Shown here in pieces: positions 24,576-36,474 of a DNA stretch of 64,000 bases (the first letter of the stretch is position 1; each line of letters opens with the position of its first letter). A program made the position numbers and the translations under genes. Below the pieces are notes generated by a model. The model was not told the DNA's origin. It saw only the letters and a program-made list of their open reading frames with translations, and searched no databases. The stretch covers positions 1,550,001 to 1,614,000 of the forward strand of contig NC_064681.1 in the NCBI RefSeq assembly GCF_023278565.1, in the 5' to 3' direction. This stretch comes from Colletotrichum lupini. Taxonomy: Eukaryota > Ascomycota > Sordariomycetes > Glomerellales > Glomerellaceae.

Positions 24576-27409
24576 CTACAACGAGAGGCGGAACGCGGAA
24601 CGGGTGCGCTCGACCGTTGGCATCGTCTCTGTAGTTCTCAGTCGTTCATAAGGATTGTGATGGCTGCATAAAAGTCTAGACCCAAGATCACGATTACTGC
24701 TCATGACGTCAATCGGACTTGACAAGTTGCAAGACCCTCTGTCGAATTTACTTGAGTCGTGAACTGTTGGCAAATGACGCAATTGCATCTTGAGATAGAT
24801 ATCCGTACTGCAACGCTGCTTCCAATCTCTCACAGCTAGAAAAAAAAAGTCCGCAAGCCCTCCGCAACCCGCGGGGGACCCACCCGGAAGAGGACCGCGT
24901 CGTTGAAAAAGATTGTGATACACGGCCGTGGGATCCGGGGTTGAGGCTGGTCAGGAGTCGTCCCTTCAAAGCCGTGAGATTGGCCGACGCTGGCGAGATG
25001 AACTTGACGAAAGCTCCATGATCGGCACCCGGCCGAGATGTCATATCGAAGCATGTTGAATCAGTCGGTCCTTTAACTCAAAGACTGTCGTCATACCTAG
25101 GCTTGACTGAGTCGTGAAGGGCTTCCGAGTTGCACATCCCGGACGTGAGGCGTCCTTCAAACCACGGACCGGAGATGCTGCCTGCCATTCAAAATGATAA
25201 TTTGATATTGCAGGAACATCCATCGTCGATATTGTTACGATCCCCTTGCCTGCCGAAATAGGGAGACGCATGGCTCACCTCGCCGGCAGGCTGGTTCACC
25301 TCTGCACGGTGCCCCAAAGTTGCAACACGGAATACAGATAGGGCTTGCGAATTTGCCCTCAATCTCTTAGCCATCGCAGCCACAAATGAAACAAGCAAGG
25401 CTGGAGCTGGAGACAATGACCCGAACGACAGATCAGACGAGCTGCATTCCCGACGCTTCTCGCGCCAGTTACTCGAAAAACAGGCCCCCCGACTGCCCCC
25501 CCACTTGGAGCCGGCAGAAGCCCTGCTTTTACAAGTCTGTCCCGGTGCAGGGCATAACTGCATTCTGCTTGCTGGCACAAACCCGAACCGATTCGCTTAT
25601 ACCGTACACTGTACGGATAGGGGCGTCTTGGAGTGGTGTGGCACAAGGCAGCCCTACTCAGCTTCAGGCCTCAGCTTAGAAGTAACCGCGCCGAGTGAGT
25701 GGTGTGGCCACCTAGCGACGTGTGTCCCTTCAGATGCTTGCATAACTATTGTGTAACCGTACGTAACGAATTTTCGAGAAGGAATTGCCTCAACCTCTCA
25801 TAGACGGTCGGGCATGGGTTCGCATACCGCTCCCACGTGGACTATCGTGGGTCTGCTGTTCGAGGTGGAGATTTGACGCGACCTCGTCATGGTTCGCCAT
25901 GTTATCCAAAGCAACTGAGTGATCGTGAGCCTATGTAGCCGAAGGTCTGTCTCTGCTGAACAAGTAGCGGCGGCGGCGGCAGCGGCCACGGCGTCTTTCT
26001 CGGAAATAGACGATAGGTTTGCTATTTGACCAACGCTGTCACTGCTGCGTTAGGGCGCGGTCGACGGGAACAAATGCTTCCATGCCAGCTGTGTTCGTAG
26101 CGTCTTGGTCCAGCTGTCGCTGCAAGATGACTGGTTTCCTAATCCTTGTAATCTCGGGTATATTTCGACTTGTCGACTCAAGCGGCCTGGTATCCTATCC
26201 AGCTGCACTAGAAGCACTGTGCCAAATCGAGCAGGCAAAGACCCTGATTCGATGGAGCGATCCCAGGGTGTCGCCGTACCGCCAACTCGCAAAGGCCTCG
26301 TGAGGGGTATTTGGAGCAGGAAACACACCTGCTCGTGTCAAAGCCTGACTAGCGAAAAAGTTGGGATTCCCGGCCGGCACTTTTGTGAGTACGTACTTCC
26401 GCTGAGCGGAACTGGATGGACATGGGCTCACGGCTTCCGAGCTGTCCTTCGGATACGAGCGAGTCAGAGCTTGATAGTGTATGGTAGTTTGGTGACGGTG
26501 ACAAGCCAACTCACGGATGGCTAGAATTCTCTCCATTAGTGGGTTGATAGAAAGGAAACGTAACGTCTGCGCCTAGTGTAGTACAGAACAAAAGGTCGGA
26601 AGCGTCGCGATCTGTTGACGTAGTTATCCATCATGACTCGCGTCAGGTAAGGGAAAAAAGCCACCCCTGCTCGTCATTTTGCAAGACCTGCGCAGCGTGC
26701 ATTTGATTGTTTAGGTAGTCTCGAAATCTGCCAGCCTCTCTGCGAATGGCGGTCAATAAGGGTATGGTATGCGACGGCGATTTCCGTCGTTCTGAAGTCC
26801 GGCCAGGGCGTTGGGGCAGATGAAATCAGATAACACCTCCGCGCGAGAACATCAGTCTCATCGAGCTTGTGCCGCACAGCAGTAGGGTTCTCAGCTTAGG
26901 CCTGCGGCTGCCATCTCGACGCAAGGTGGTGGTTGACGGTGGAGTCTTCAGGGGAACCGCAAAACAGCCTCAACTCTGTTGAAGCCACGCGGGAGACCAG
27001 CCAAAAGATCCACCGAGAACGCGCTTGTTCTTCGAATGGAGGGTCCCGACTCCCTGATGAAGATGCTTGAGATCCCGCTGCTGATGAATCTCCAACTCCA
27101 AGACAGCCTCCTCCAGGAACACCAAAGGGACTAGGTTGCTAGAACCACATGCCCCGCAAAGAAGGCTGGACGACCGTTGTACGGAGTATACCATCCACAA
27201 ACCGAAGTAATGGATAGCAGGAGGCGGAGAATTCATGAATAGGTTCTTTGAACGTACGACCAAAAACACGCTGTCAGCCGCGAGCGTGCGCTAATTACCG
27301 CTCAAGCTGGAGGAAGACCGCAACTCCCTTCGAGAGTGAGATCGATTCCAGCAACCTTGAACTTGCGGCGCCTACACTTGCCATTGCTGGAAGAACTTGG
27401 CCAGCAGGG

Positions 27410-27456
<47 letters not shown>

Positions 27457-28420
27457 GGCGCGACAAACCGCTGGTAGCTGAATAAACGATGATGAGTTGA
27501 TCCGAAGGGCGGGACTTCCATCAGACCGAGGCACTGACGCGAACCCCTGTCGAGATCGCCAGCCACAACTCAGCATCGGTTTACCTCACGAAGCAAACCC
27601 CGAGTCGTCTTTCAGGGATCTGCCGCAAGGAGATGCTCTGGTTTCGGTTCTCGTTCGCTGTGCGCGTAGCAACACCTATCGCCTAATGGTACGCAATTTG
27701 CGCATCCCAATGTACCTGTAACATGACCCAAGCCGTCGCAGCTGGGATATTTGTTGCAGTTCGGAGAGAGCCCGCCTTCACTCGACTTTTCCACGACCTG
27801 ATCGATGCTGTTAGTCTCTTCCTTCCCTCACGTTGAGAGAGTAGTCGTTGCAGCCTTGTTGGGGGCCGCGAATACAGCGTGGGACTCGTCGCATCGTAGC
27901 TTCGTCACACAAGATTAGCGGACATGAGTTCCCAATTTGATCGAGCTAGACCGTAACCAGTTACATTTGTCATCTCTCTCGGCCGATTGTAGGCTGGCAA
28001 TAAGCTTTGGTCGCCATATGCCAGCGGGAGAGAAGTGGTGCTGTTCGGAGCTAGGTGTGAGGTGGTGGTCGATCGCGGACGCGAGATTCGCACATGGATG
28101 ATGGCAGAATGCTCACAGCTTGCACGCGGAACAGTGACTCCATAGTGGTACCGGTAGACACGGTAGGAGCGTCGGACGGAAGCCGCTTCATGGCGTTTGT
28201 AACTGTCGGATATCTCTCCGCTCCCGGCCTACAAGCCAAGCCTCTTGCGAGTTCTCTGCTTTCCTCTCCTTTGAACCTTGATGCCGGAACCAGGCCAAAG
28301 CACGACGTCCTGAAGTATCCCATGGCAAGCATATCTCTCGATCGGGGGAAGTTCGGACACAAAAAAATCTCTGCACCCTCCCAGGGCTCATGATGCAAGC
28401 GTGGCGTGAGTGATTCGTCA
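24576..28420. other. Gene-poor intergenic region
   Basis: No intact gene is supported. Short protein-like stretches occur on the minus strand near 24.75-25.5 kb but cannot be assembled. A CT microsatellite lies at 27411-27456 and a TACGGAGTA-type motif at 27180. Confidence 0.4.
27411..27456 (+). repeat. (CT)n microsatellite
   Basis: A nearly pure CT dinucleotide tract, interrupted once by TT, spans about 45 bp. It makes the apparent Ser/Leu-rich or Arg/Glu-rich frames around it artefactual. Confidence 0.9.
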
Positions 28421-28902
28421 CTAAGAATTGGCTTGCAACAGAGTTTGGAACACATCAGGATTGAGGAAAATTACAGCGCCACCGTCTGATGTCAAGTTAT
28501 CGAAGTCGTACATCTTGATGATGGAATCTCGAGATATGGCCAAAGCTTCCGGATCCTGTGCTTCTAGAAGAGAATAATGGGGACTTGGAATACCGGTAAG
28601 AAGGGTTGAATGGGGCCGTGGACCCTCACTTCACCGTGCTCGAGCGTCATCGTCCCACGATTCTCGAGCTGTCCAATGCGTACCACGGCGTCCCTCGCGT
28701 TCAGAGAAATGCGGCCAGCGACGCCACCTAGCCTGGGGTGTGAGGAGGGGTTGCTGCCAGGTAGCTGAATGTGAATGAGCTATGCCGAAGAGCCGGGTAT
28801 AGTCTGCGTACTGGCTGGTACCTAAGTCGCTACTTCTTGCGCTGCAACCTCGTTACCCAAGTTGGCCACCAGCTCAGCAAAGCCTCCAACTTTCTCAGGC
28901 GA
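28421..28902 (-). pseudogene. Decayed gene, three protein-like segments
   Basis: Reading the minus strand, three successive stretches look like protein but sit in different frames. The first (28902-28822) contains EKVGGFAELVANLGNEVAAQ, just after a possible acceptor (CAATAG), and ends in TAG. The second (28734-28564) has GGVAGRISLNARDAVVRIGQ and a beta-rich continuation, ending in TAG. The third (28570-28421) carries LEAQDPEALAISRDSIIKMY and NLTSDGGAVIFLNPDVFQTL, ending in TAG. The gap between the first two could be an intron (GTACC...CCCCAG) but the second and third overlap too closely for one, implying a frameshift. No start is visible. The family is unrecognised. The pattern of order kept but frame lost suggests a gene that decayed relatively recently. 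Confidence 0.4.
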
Positions 28903-29364
28903 CTATTGCTGGCAGCTCCCCCCAACCGTGCACTGTAGATGGTGCTGAAGATGCACGGTGAAGAGCAGCGTCTCCGACTACGGCCCCCAGCCAGCGTCGT
29001 GTCATTTGTGATTCGAACTTCGAATTGACGACCGCGTGATGTGGTGTCTGATCAACACACTCTCGTATCCCAAGGCAGAAGAGAGTCGGAAGGGGAAGGC
29101 AGTTTGAGGAATCAGGATTGTTCTCGGGTCCTGCAATTTTTCTGGACTTCGTGTATCCCTGTAAACTGATGTAGTCGGAGTGGCTGGGGAAGCTTGCGTA
29201 GTGGGTGTATGTACGGATACTACGGTTGAATTGCACAGTACAAGTGAACGAGCTTGCTCTCGAGCCAGCAAAAAGTACCGCTCCCAAACGGATACCAACG
29301 TCGATACGGAGTACTCTCAGGGGAAAAAAGCATTTCCGCTGTATGCGACATGTGTCGTGTCGAG

Positions 29365-29961
29365 TCACGTCGCGGAATGCTGGACTGGGTTGCCAAAGTT
29401 GAACATTCTTTTTGGGCTCTTCGCATGCCATATCACGACGTCAATCGAGCTGTCACTTTCTGATATCCGCAGCCCGCAACAAAAGGAGTCTGTGGTCATG
29501 GCTGAGATGGGTCCAGTGAGATCGACCTCTGTGCCCCGTTCTCCATCATCTGAGATGGCCCCGTCCCGTTGTGAAAGTGATGCGAAAGATGCCCATTGGA
29601 TGGCGGGCGCGGGTAGAGATGGGGCGTGAGACTCTTCTGGCTCTTCTTTGGGGCATCCAAAAGAAACGTCCATGCTGCAACTACTGATGATTGAACCGAC
29701 AACAGTAGACATGTTTTAGACAATCGTTTTAGTAGCGGTGCCTGTGCATTTCGACTCATTCTTCTCAACCTCGGCGCTGGTGCCACGAAAACTAGCCGGC
29801 GTTTGACAGGCGGGCGCCATAATAGACGGTCGATCGGACATAGGCGACTGTTGCTGACAGCGAAGCGGTGACTCGGCCAAAGTCCGATTTGCTTGCACGG
29901 AAATGTATGTTTTGGAGCCGTTTCGCTTGACTCGTGGATCCTGCACAACATCCCCCAACAT
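29365..29961 (-). pseudogene. Open frame with a single stop, unknown family
   Basis: A minus-strand frame starts at ATG 29961 and is open for 82 codons to a TAA at 29713-29715. It then continues in the same frame for another 115 codons to 29365. The second half has a polar, regulator-like composition (CPKEEPEESHAPSLPAPAI). The TAA would be CAA before a single C-to-T change. No conserved domain is recognised, and a competing frame of 187 codons overlaps it, so it may be chance. Confidence 0.22.
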
Positions 29962-30380
29962 CCGTCATGAGGTAACAGTAGCCTTGTGTTCCTCGCACAC
30001 AGTATGTCTGGAGAGGCGGCAAAAAGAGGCACGAATACATAGCCATGTGCTGACGGCAATTGCTCGTCCGCTGGACCGGTGGGGGATTTATTCTGCGATA
30101 CTGTACATAGAACGGGTGATTGTGCGCGATATTGCTTCTGACCTTTCCGTATCGTTATGCCAAGAAAGACATGGAACCGTAGTTATACCTTGGCTCCTCG
30201 CCATGAGCGCGCCAAGGGAAATGGACAGCAGACCTTGATATTGTGTCTTCTGATCATCAAGAGCTTTCCCGGCGGTTGTCCTAATCTTTCATTATCGTAC
30301 GCTGGCCCCTTCCCCCTGGGACAGGACCGGAAAACCCAGGACAAGTAGCGTGGTAGCAAGGTTTGCCCAGCCTCCTTAGT

Positions 30381-30608
30381 TCAAAGCCGTCGAACCACTG
30401 GGTTTCTGTATGTTCTATAGAATTTCTGGACTCGGGTGCTCAGCTCGACGAACAAGGGGTTGCCTTGCTCCCAAGATGATTGATACTGCCGCTGCTGGAC
30501 TATCGTGAAATTCCAAGGCTGGATGGCATGATGGCTCGAAACAGTAGTTTTGGACGATAGGTGACGGTAAACTCGCGAAGCCCGAGTGGCTATACCAAAT
30601 TGATTCAT
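30381..30608 (-). CDS. Small ORF, 75 codons, doubtful
   Basis: A minus-strand frame from ATG 30608 to TGA 30381 has a reasonable protein composition (QRQYQSSWEQGNPLFVELST, FYRTYRNPVVRRL). Just upstream is a consensus donor (GTGAGC near 30671), and TATAG at about 30594 could serve as an acceptor within the ORF, so it may be a terminal exon instead of a complete gene. No family is recognised. Confidence is low. Confidence 0.2.
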   Translation of the reverse strand: MNQFGIATRASRVYRHLSSKTTVSSHHAIQPWNFTIVQQRQYQSSWEQGNPLFVELSTRVQKFYRTYRNPVVRRL

Positions 30609-33600
30609 GCTTGTTGCGATCAGTAAGTGCACAAAACAGACGGAGTGGCAGGGACAGCTGGGCAGCTCACCGCGGTTGATCCTGTTGCTGGCTGCCCTCC
30701 GTGTTGCACAGTACGAATATAGAGTGTGATTGGGACGCTTCGGTCCAGGTGTCCGAACATTGCCCTCAACAGAACATGCCAAAGAATTTTGACATACGTC
30801 ATACTGCCAAAGTGAAGGAAGTGTGATGACTGGGAGGGTGCGGCGGTTACGCCTGCTGTGAACTGCCGTAGCGAATCATTCAGAGTAGTGTAAGCTCCTG
30901 TCTAGCCCATCAGAAGCCATCGCCCATCTATTTCTCGACGGTGCCAAACGATTCGTGTTCGTAGCAGCGTGACCCTGCATGCTCTTGGAGGCCAGGAGAT
31001 TCGTTGATAACGCTTGGCGTGGAGGTTCATAGTGTCTTCGTCGGTACTCGGCCCCGAGGACTCCGCTTTCCGCTATTCGTACATCGTCGTGATGTATCCG
31101 TACTTGTGCAATCGGCGTGATGCCGGCCGCATTGGACTGTCAAGATTGAGTCGACCCATATGTCGAGTAGGCCGCTCGGAGCTCGTCCGCACTCCGGCCA
31201 CCGGACATGTTTCCCTGACCACTCCAAGGGTTTCTTATTTCTTTCGCGTGCAGGCTGTTGCTGCTGCACACTCGGGATGTCAGAACGAGCCGACCATCGC
31301 CTGTATATCCGTACGGCTAGGAGGATAATATCAAGGTTGACTTGTGCGCGGTTTTAATGTACCGCGTATGCAGCCACATCCCTGACGCGTGTTTTTGTTC
31401 TGCAGCAGACAGACAGCAGGTGCTGCCAAGAGGAGTTCCCGAATGAGAAGATAGGTCTGAATGCCGCCCAGTATCCCACGCCCAGCGAGCATCTGCATGG
31501 TTGGTGCATCCACAGAGCAGGGGCAGATCCTCGTAAGATGCAGCTGGCGGGTACCTCGGATCTCGAGGCGGCGAGCAAGGCAGTGGGCAGCAAGGTGCCC
31601 TACCCTGCCCTGCCCTTTTCAGGTACCCATACATTGAGCGTGCCGTGGCCAGACTGCAGCAGTGCAGAGTAACGATACCACGTCGATTCGCGTGCGGCGG
31701 TCGTGACGCTTGCAGGGTTGGCAATCGTCTCATCAATTTTGCGCGAGCATGGTCAGAGAGGTTTACCTTGTCCAATTGGAAGGACACCCATAGCCATGAA
31801 CCGTTGGATGCGGCGGGTTTTCCGTGCGTACTGTACAGAGTAGCAGCATGGTTTGTAATCTGTCTGGATGGTCAATGTCGGTGATGAGAGCTCGTGTGGG
31901 TGTCGTCCAAGATAATTTTGATGATTGTGTGGCCACCTAGGCGGTGCGACATGGATAGTCCAGGTTGTCAGCAATGTGAATGAGCGACGAAGCTCGCGCT
32001 GATGATAGGATTAGCAGGGGTTGACGTAATGATTAGTGTTTTCCCGGCGGCTTTTGGGTGTAGGAAAGGCCGCCAGAAGACGAATTGGAGCGATTCAACC
32101 GCGTGTATCGTGTGTCGTGGGTGTGTCAAGTGCATTGTAACAAGAAAACAGCCGGGCGGCATCCAAGGAAGGCCGAGATACGGAAAGCTAGCAGAACCCC
32201 GAGAGGATGACAACGCTGTTTCGAGTAGCTGTGCGTTGGCTGTGGTGGTGATGAGAGAGCGACACGATATAGTATGATATGTTGAAGTGCAATTGGCAGC
32301 ATTAAGACAAGAATAAGGGTTCATCACATCTGCTGGCGCGTGCTGGCCTGCAGGTGGAATCCAACCCGGAATCCACCCACGCACGTACGGTATCCTCATG
32401 ATGAAGAAACGGGAGTTGGGGAGGGGAGGGGTCATTTTTTGGGGGGTGACAGCGTAAGGTAACGAGACGGGACGAGGAGGGGTCGAGATGGCGGGCGGGC
32501 GGCTGCTCGTTCTGGCGGATACTTTACCTGTACTTAGTATGTTCCTTGGGTTTGGGGAAGGAACCTCACCATCCATCGTACCCGTGGGCCATACCTACCT
32601 TACAGGCCACTTACTCCAGCTGACGGTAATCGAGAGGAGCATGGTCGTGGGAGACTAGGACCACATTCGCGGGAGTGCATGCTGCAGTCTGCACAGGGCA
32701 TGTCTCTTTTTGGGGGGAAGAAGCCACTGAATGACACCGCCAGCAACGTGTCAGCGTGGGAACCACAGCGGCACAGCGGTAGTGCCAGGTGGGATAGTTC
32801 GGGGCGTGTGGACCCTAAGGTAGGAAGCAAGGTAACTTCTGAGGTGCGATGGTGGACGTTGTTCACTGTTAGGCCCCGAGGGAGGGGGGGAGTTACTGTG
32901 TAAAGATGGATCTCTAGCCATCTTAGTTGGGTCGGATACATGGCGGGAATGGTGGTGGTAGGGTCACTCGGCTGTCTGGCTACCTTAGGGCAAATGTTCT
33001 ACTCCGTACACAGAGTACCTACCAACTCGAGACGTACTCATACCGAACCCGGGGGCTGGGAAGGGTGGTGGATGCTTTCTTGCTGGTTCGGGGCAAAGAC
33101 GCACGAGGAACGACAACCAGGACGGGGACCAAAGGAATTGGGGGAAAAAAAAAGGGGGGTCATGGAAGTATTGGAAGAATTCGAAGAAGGGAAATAAAAC
33201 CGGGACAAGACTTGAGCAAATTCATGTTCCCCGTTGACAAGGAAGGAGCCACAAATGCTCGGCAGGCACAGATTAGCATCGAGTACGAAGTACGGACGAT
33301 GAGTACGAAAACACGAAGAATATCCGTACTGTGCCTTCCCTCGCTGGAATCGCCTCAGGCTCTTACGATACAATCCAATCCAATGCGACACGACACAACA
33401 CAGTGGTGCAGGTGCAGTGAGCCAGCGTGCCAGGCCTTTTGCTCAAATGCGGTTTCATTTTCAGGAAGGTGTGCGGATGCGGAGTTCTTTCCGCCCATGC
33501 TCACGGCAAACTGGCAATAGAAAGACATGGCAAGCGCCAGGGCAGGGCATCTTAAGCAAGGAAGGCGGACAGACAGACGCTACTACCTTGGCTTAGCACG

Positions 33601-36474
33601 GCATGGTTGGCATGGCATGATACCGCCGCAGGAGAACCGTCTTGAAGAAACGTACGGAACTCTGCATGTACCAACCACCAAGGTACCGGCCTGTTTGCTG
33701 TCGCCTTCACCTCCCTGAAATCGTGCAAAAGGCTGTCATCTGGATGGTAATGATGAGAAAGTTTAAATGTCCCGTCCTTGTTTTTGCGACTTTTTTGTTC
33801 TTCCTTTTTTCCTTTTTGGAGCTATGAAGGCTGAAGTCATGAGATACCATCGAGGGGAGGGTTTCCCTGGAGGATTGGATCAGCGTTTAATAACGAACCT
33901 ACCGCGAGGCATGTAGCATTGCTCGGGGAATTAGACTCATATTACGGTAAAAGCAGACGGTGAGACAAGTGACTCGATACCAACTAAACCATTCGATCAT
34001 TACTCGCTAACCTAGGTATGCACTACTCAGTCACGATGTAGATACGGTGAGGTAAGGTAACCAGAATAGAGCGCACAGAAAAAAAGATGATGTGCATCCG
34101 ACCGTTTATAGTCAAGGGGAACATGGCAGCGTCGAGCATAATAGTATAGCAGTGCATAGCCCGGTCGATCTAATGCAGGCCTTGACAATGCTATGCCTGT
34201 TTCTCTCTCCCGTCAATCTCTACTTCCTCTCTCCCAGTCATCTCCCTCTCGTTAGGTTGTGAAGCGCCAAACTAAGGTGATACCGCACGCAGGCTTACCT
34301 CCTGCGTAGATACCTACCCGTTCCAGACATGAGCAGCGGAAAGACGGTGGTTGAGGAGGTACCTTATTCCACGGTAGCTGCGATACCGGGTGCACCTCAG
34401 GTCGAAAGGAAAATGAAAAAAGGGTTCGCGTCACCGCCCTGTTGCAGACCAGAGTAACGGTAGGCGTGAACCCTGTGCAAATACTGACAGGTTCCCTCGG
34501 CCAGGTATCTTGTTCCGTACCGCCTTCCTCAGGCGAACAGATGTGAATGGATTACTAGGTGTAGCTAGTTCGATTTTTGACACTCGCCTGCACAATGGAC
34601 GTCGACCGAACCAAGCACCCAAGTTCGCATTACCTCACCTTTTTCTCCCATTCCCTCCCGTGTTGTCTTGTTTCCCAGCACACACCACCGTCTCTTGAAT
34701 CGCGTACCTCAGGTATTCCTCAAGGGCCTCGTCTCTGCGTTTACTACGGGCATACACCGTAGATCTGACCATACAGTGCTCGCCCTGTGTACATCGAACG
34801 TCGGGTCTCCGAGGCAGGCGTGCCCAGGCAGACGCAGGCATTGGCAGGCGCTTCCTCAAAATTTTCTCAACTGCCCTTGGAAATCAGGACGGAACATGGG
34901 TGCTTGTACCTTCCTGGCTTGCTGCGCAGCTGTTGTCGTCTCGTCGCGCGGTCTCTTCCCGTCTCTCTCCTTCTTTTGCGCGGTCCTGGGCTGTCTGCGT
35001 AATTTATTCTTCCTTCTGCGTGTAGGTGTGCCTAGTAAAGTTTCCTTCTCTTTCGGAATTTCCTGCCTTTTGCCTGCCACCTCTCACTTCTTCTCTGTCC
35101 ATTGAGCCCTGCCCTCTTGTTCGTCTTCGTCATCAATCTGCCGCTTACCTATTCTTTGACGGCACGGCTGACTCTGACTCGACCAAAATTCCATCACCGA
35201 GAATCAGTCCTCGAAACGGGACACACAGGCAAGAATCCGGCAAATCCTCTGATATTTATTACCTTAGCCCCAAAGTGGATTGAGTGCAAAAAAGGAAAGA
35301 AGCCAAACGGGTCACCCTCCCACGTCCACCTCCCACACCTTCCAAGTCACCCACCTCACTGATTTTCATTTTCGCATCCACACACACCCCCCCAAAAATT
35401 TCATACCGTCCGCACCTCACTCAGATGCTTTGATCTTGGACCGCGGTGACCTCCAACTTTCTTGTTCTGCTTCGGCCAAGTCTTCTCTTCTCTATTCTAC
35501 CACCCAAGAAGTCGAGGTACTCGTTGAACCCTACCTAACTTTACCTACTCGACAACGCGAGCAGAAACACAAGCAACTTGCCATTCGCAGTCACCTGCAT
35601 CGATACCGTACAGTATCGGAGTATCCTACCCTTCGTGCCTTCCTTGCACAAAAAGGAAGAAGAATCCACCGGTACACCACCATCCCACCCTGGTCTGCTT
35701 CCTGCCCACCTTTCCCTTCGTCACCTACCGATCCATTATCCGTCAACCAGGATTCCGACCAACGGCCAACCTCCCACACTTTCTCCGAAAAAGGCCCTTC
35801 ACCAAGACCAAGCCGGATCCACTCCTCCCAGAAGGGGCGACGTCCAAATCCACTTCTTCCCTTTTTTCCCCCCTCCACCTCTTTGGACGGAGTGACCATT
35901 GCTCAACGGTTCCTGCCTCTCACACCCTCGGCACCCACCCCGGCAAGACCACTTTTTTTCTTCCCACCCACACACCCCTCTTTCACACCCCTCTCGGCGG
36001 CACCAGGTACCTGACAGCTTTTTTTTTTTTCTTGCCGAAGAGCAACGCGAGAGAAAAAAAATAAAAAGGATCGGGGCCCATCTGCTCCACTCCCGACCCT
36101 CCCCAAAACCACCTCCAAACGGGATCAACTGGAGCCTCATCCCACCACAGAAAGTCCACCTTACAAACAACACCTCTCAGCGCGTGTTGTCTTCTTTGGG
36201 TTCGCGACTTCCTTCATTCGTCTGGCGGAAAGCTTATCCTGAAGAACTTCTCGACTGTGCATCACTACACTCGAGTTTACTTCTCTTTTCGCCCTTGCAG
36301 CATCATCTCAACTGGGTCGGCGACTTGACTGTCCTTGTCCCACAAAATTTTTACACGAGACCCTCGACGAGTCCCGTACAGACAGACGTGAGAACGCGTC
36401 TCGATCTCGCAACAAGCAAGCTGCTCTGTGCGCCTTTGTCTCGACAAAAGGCCAACAGACCTGCCGCGGATAGC
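30609..36474. other. Intergenic and long leader of the C2H2 gene
   Basis: No gene is supported between 30.6 and about 35 kb; frames of up to about 200 codons (31968-32576 minus, 32927-33520 plus) have no recognisable features. From about 35.1 kb the plus strand becomes strongly C/T-rich, as in fungal promoters and 5' leaders. The long open plus frames at 35280-36474 lack an in-frame ATG before 36475 and read as low-complexity, so I treat them as untranslated leader. A minimal upstream ORF, ATG-CTT-TGA, lies at 35425-35433. Confidence 0.45.

Noticed and set aside
27248..27576. Ser/Leu-rich or Arg/Glu-rich frames across the CT repeat
   Set aside because: They are produced by the (CT)n microsatellite.
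31968..32576. 202-codon minus-strand open frame
   Set aside because: Irregular composition rich in Pro/Ser/Thr without secondary-structure pattern; no recognisable motif.
35280..36474. Long open plus-strand frames before the C2H2 gene
   Set aside because: They lack an in-frame ATG, are low-complexity Pro/Ser/Thr from a C/T-rich leader, and no homology supports translation.
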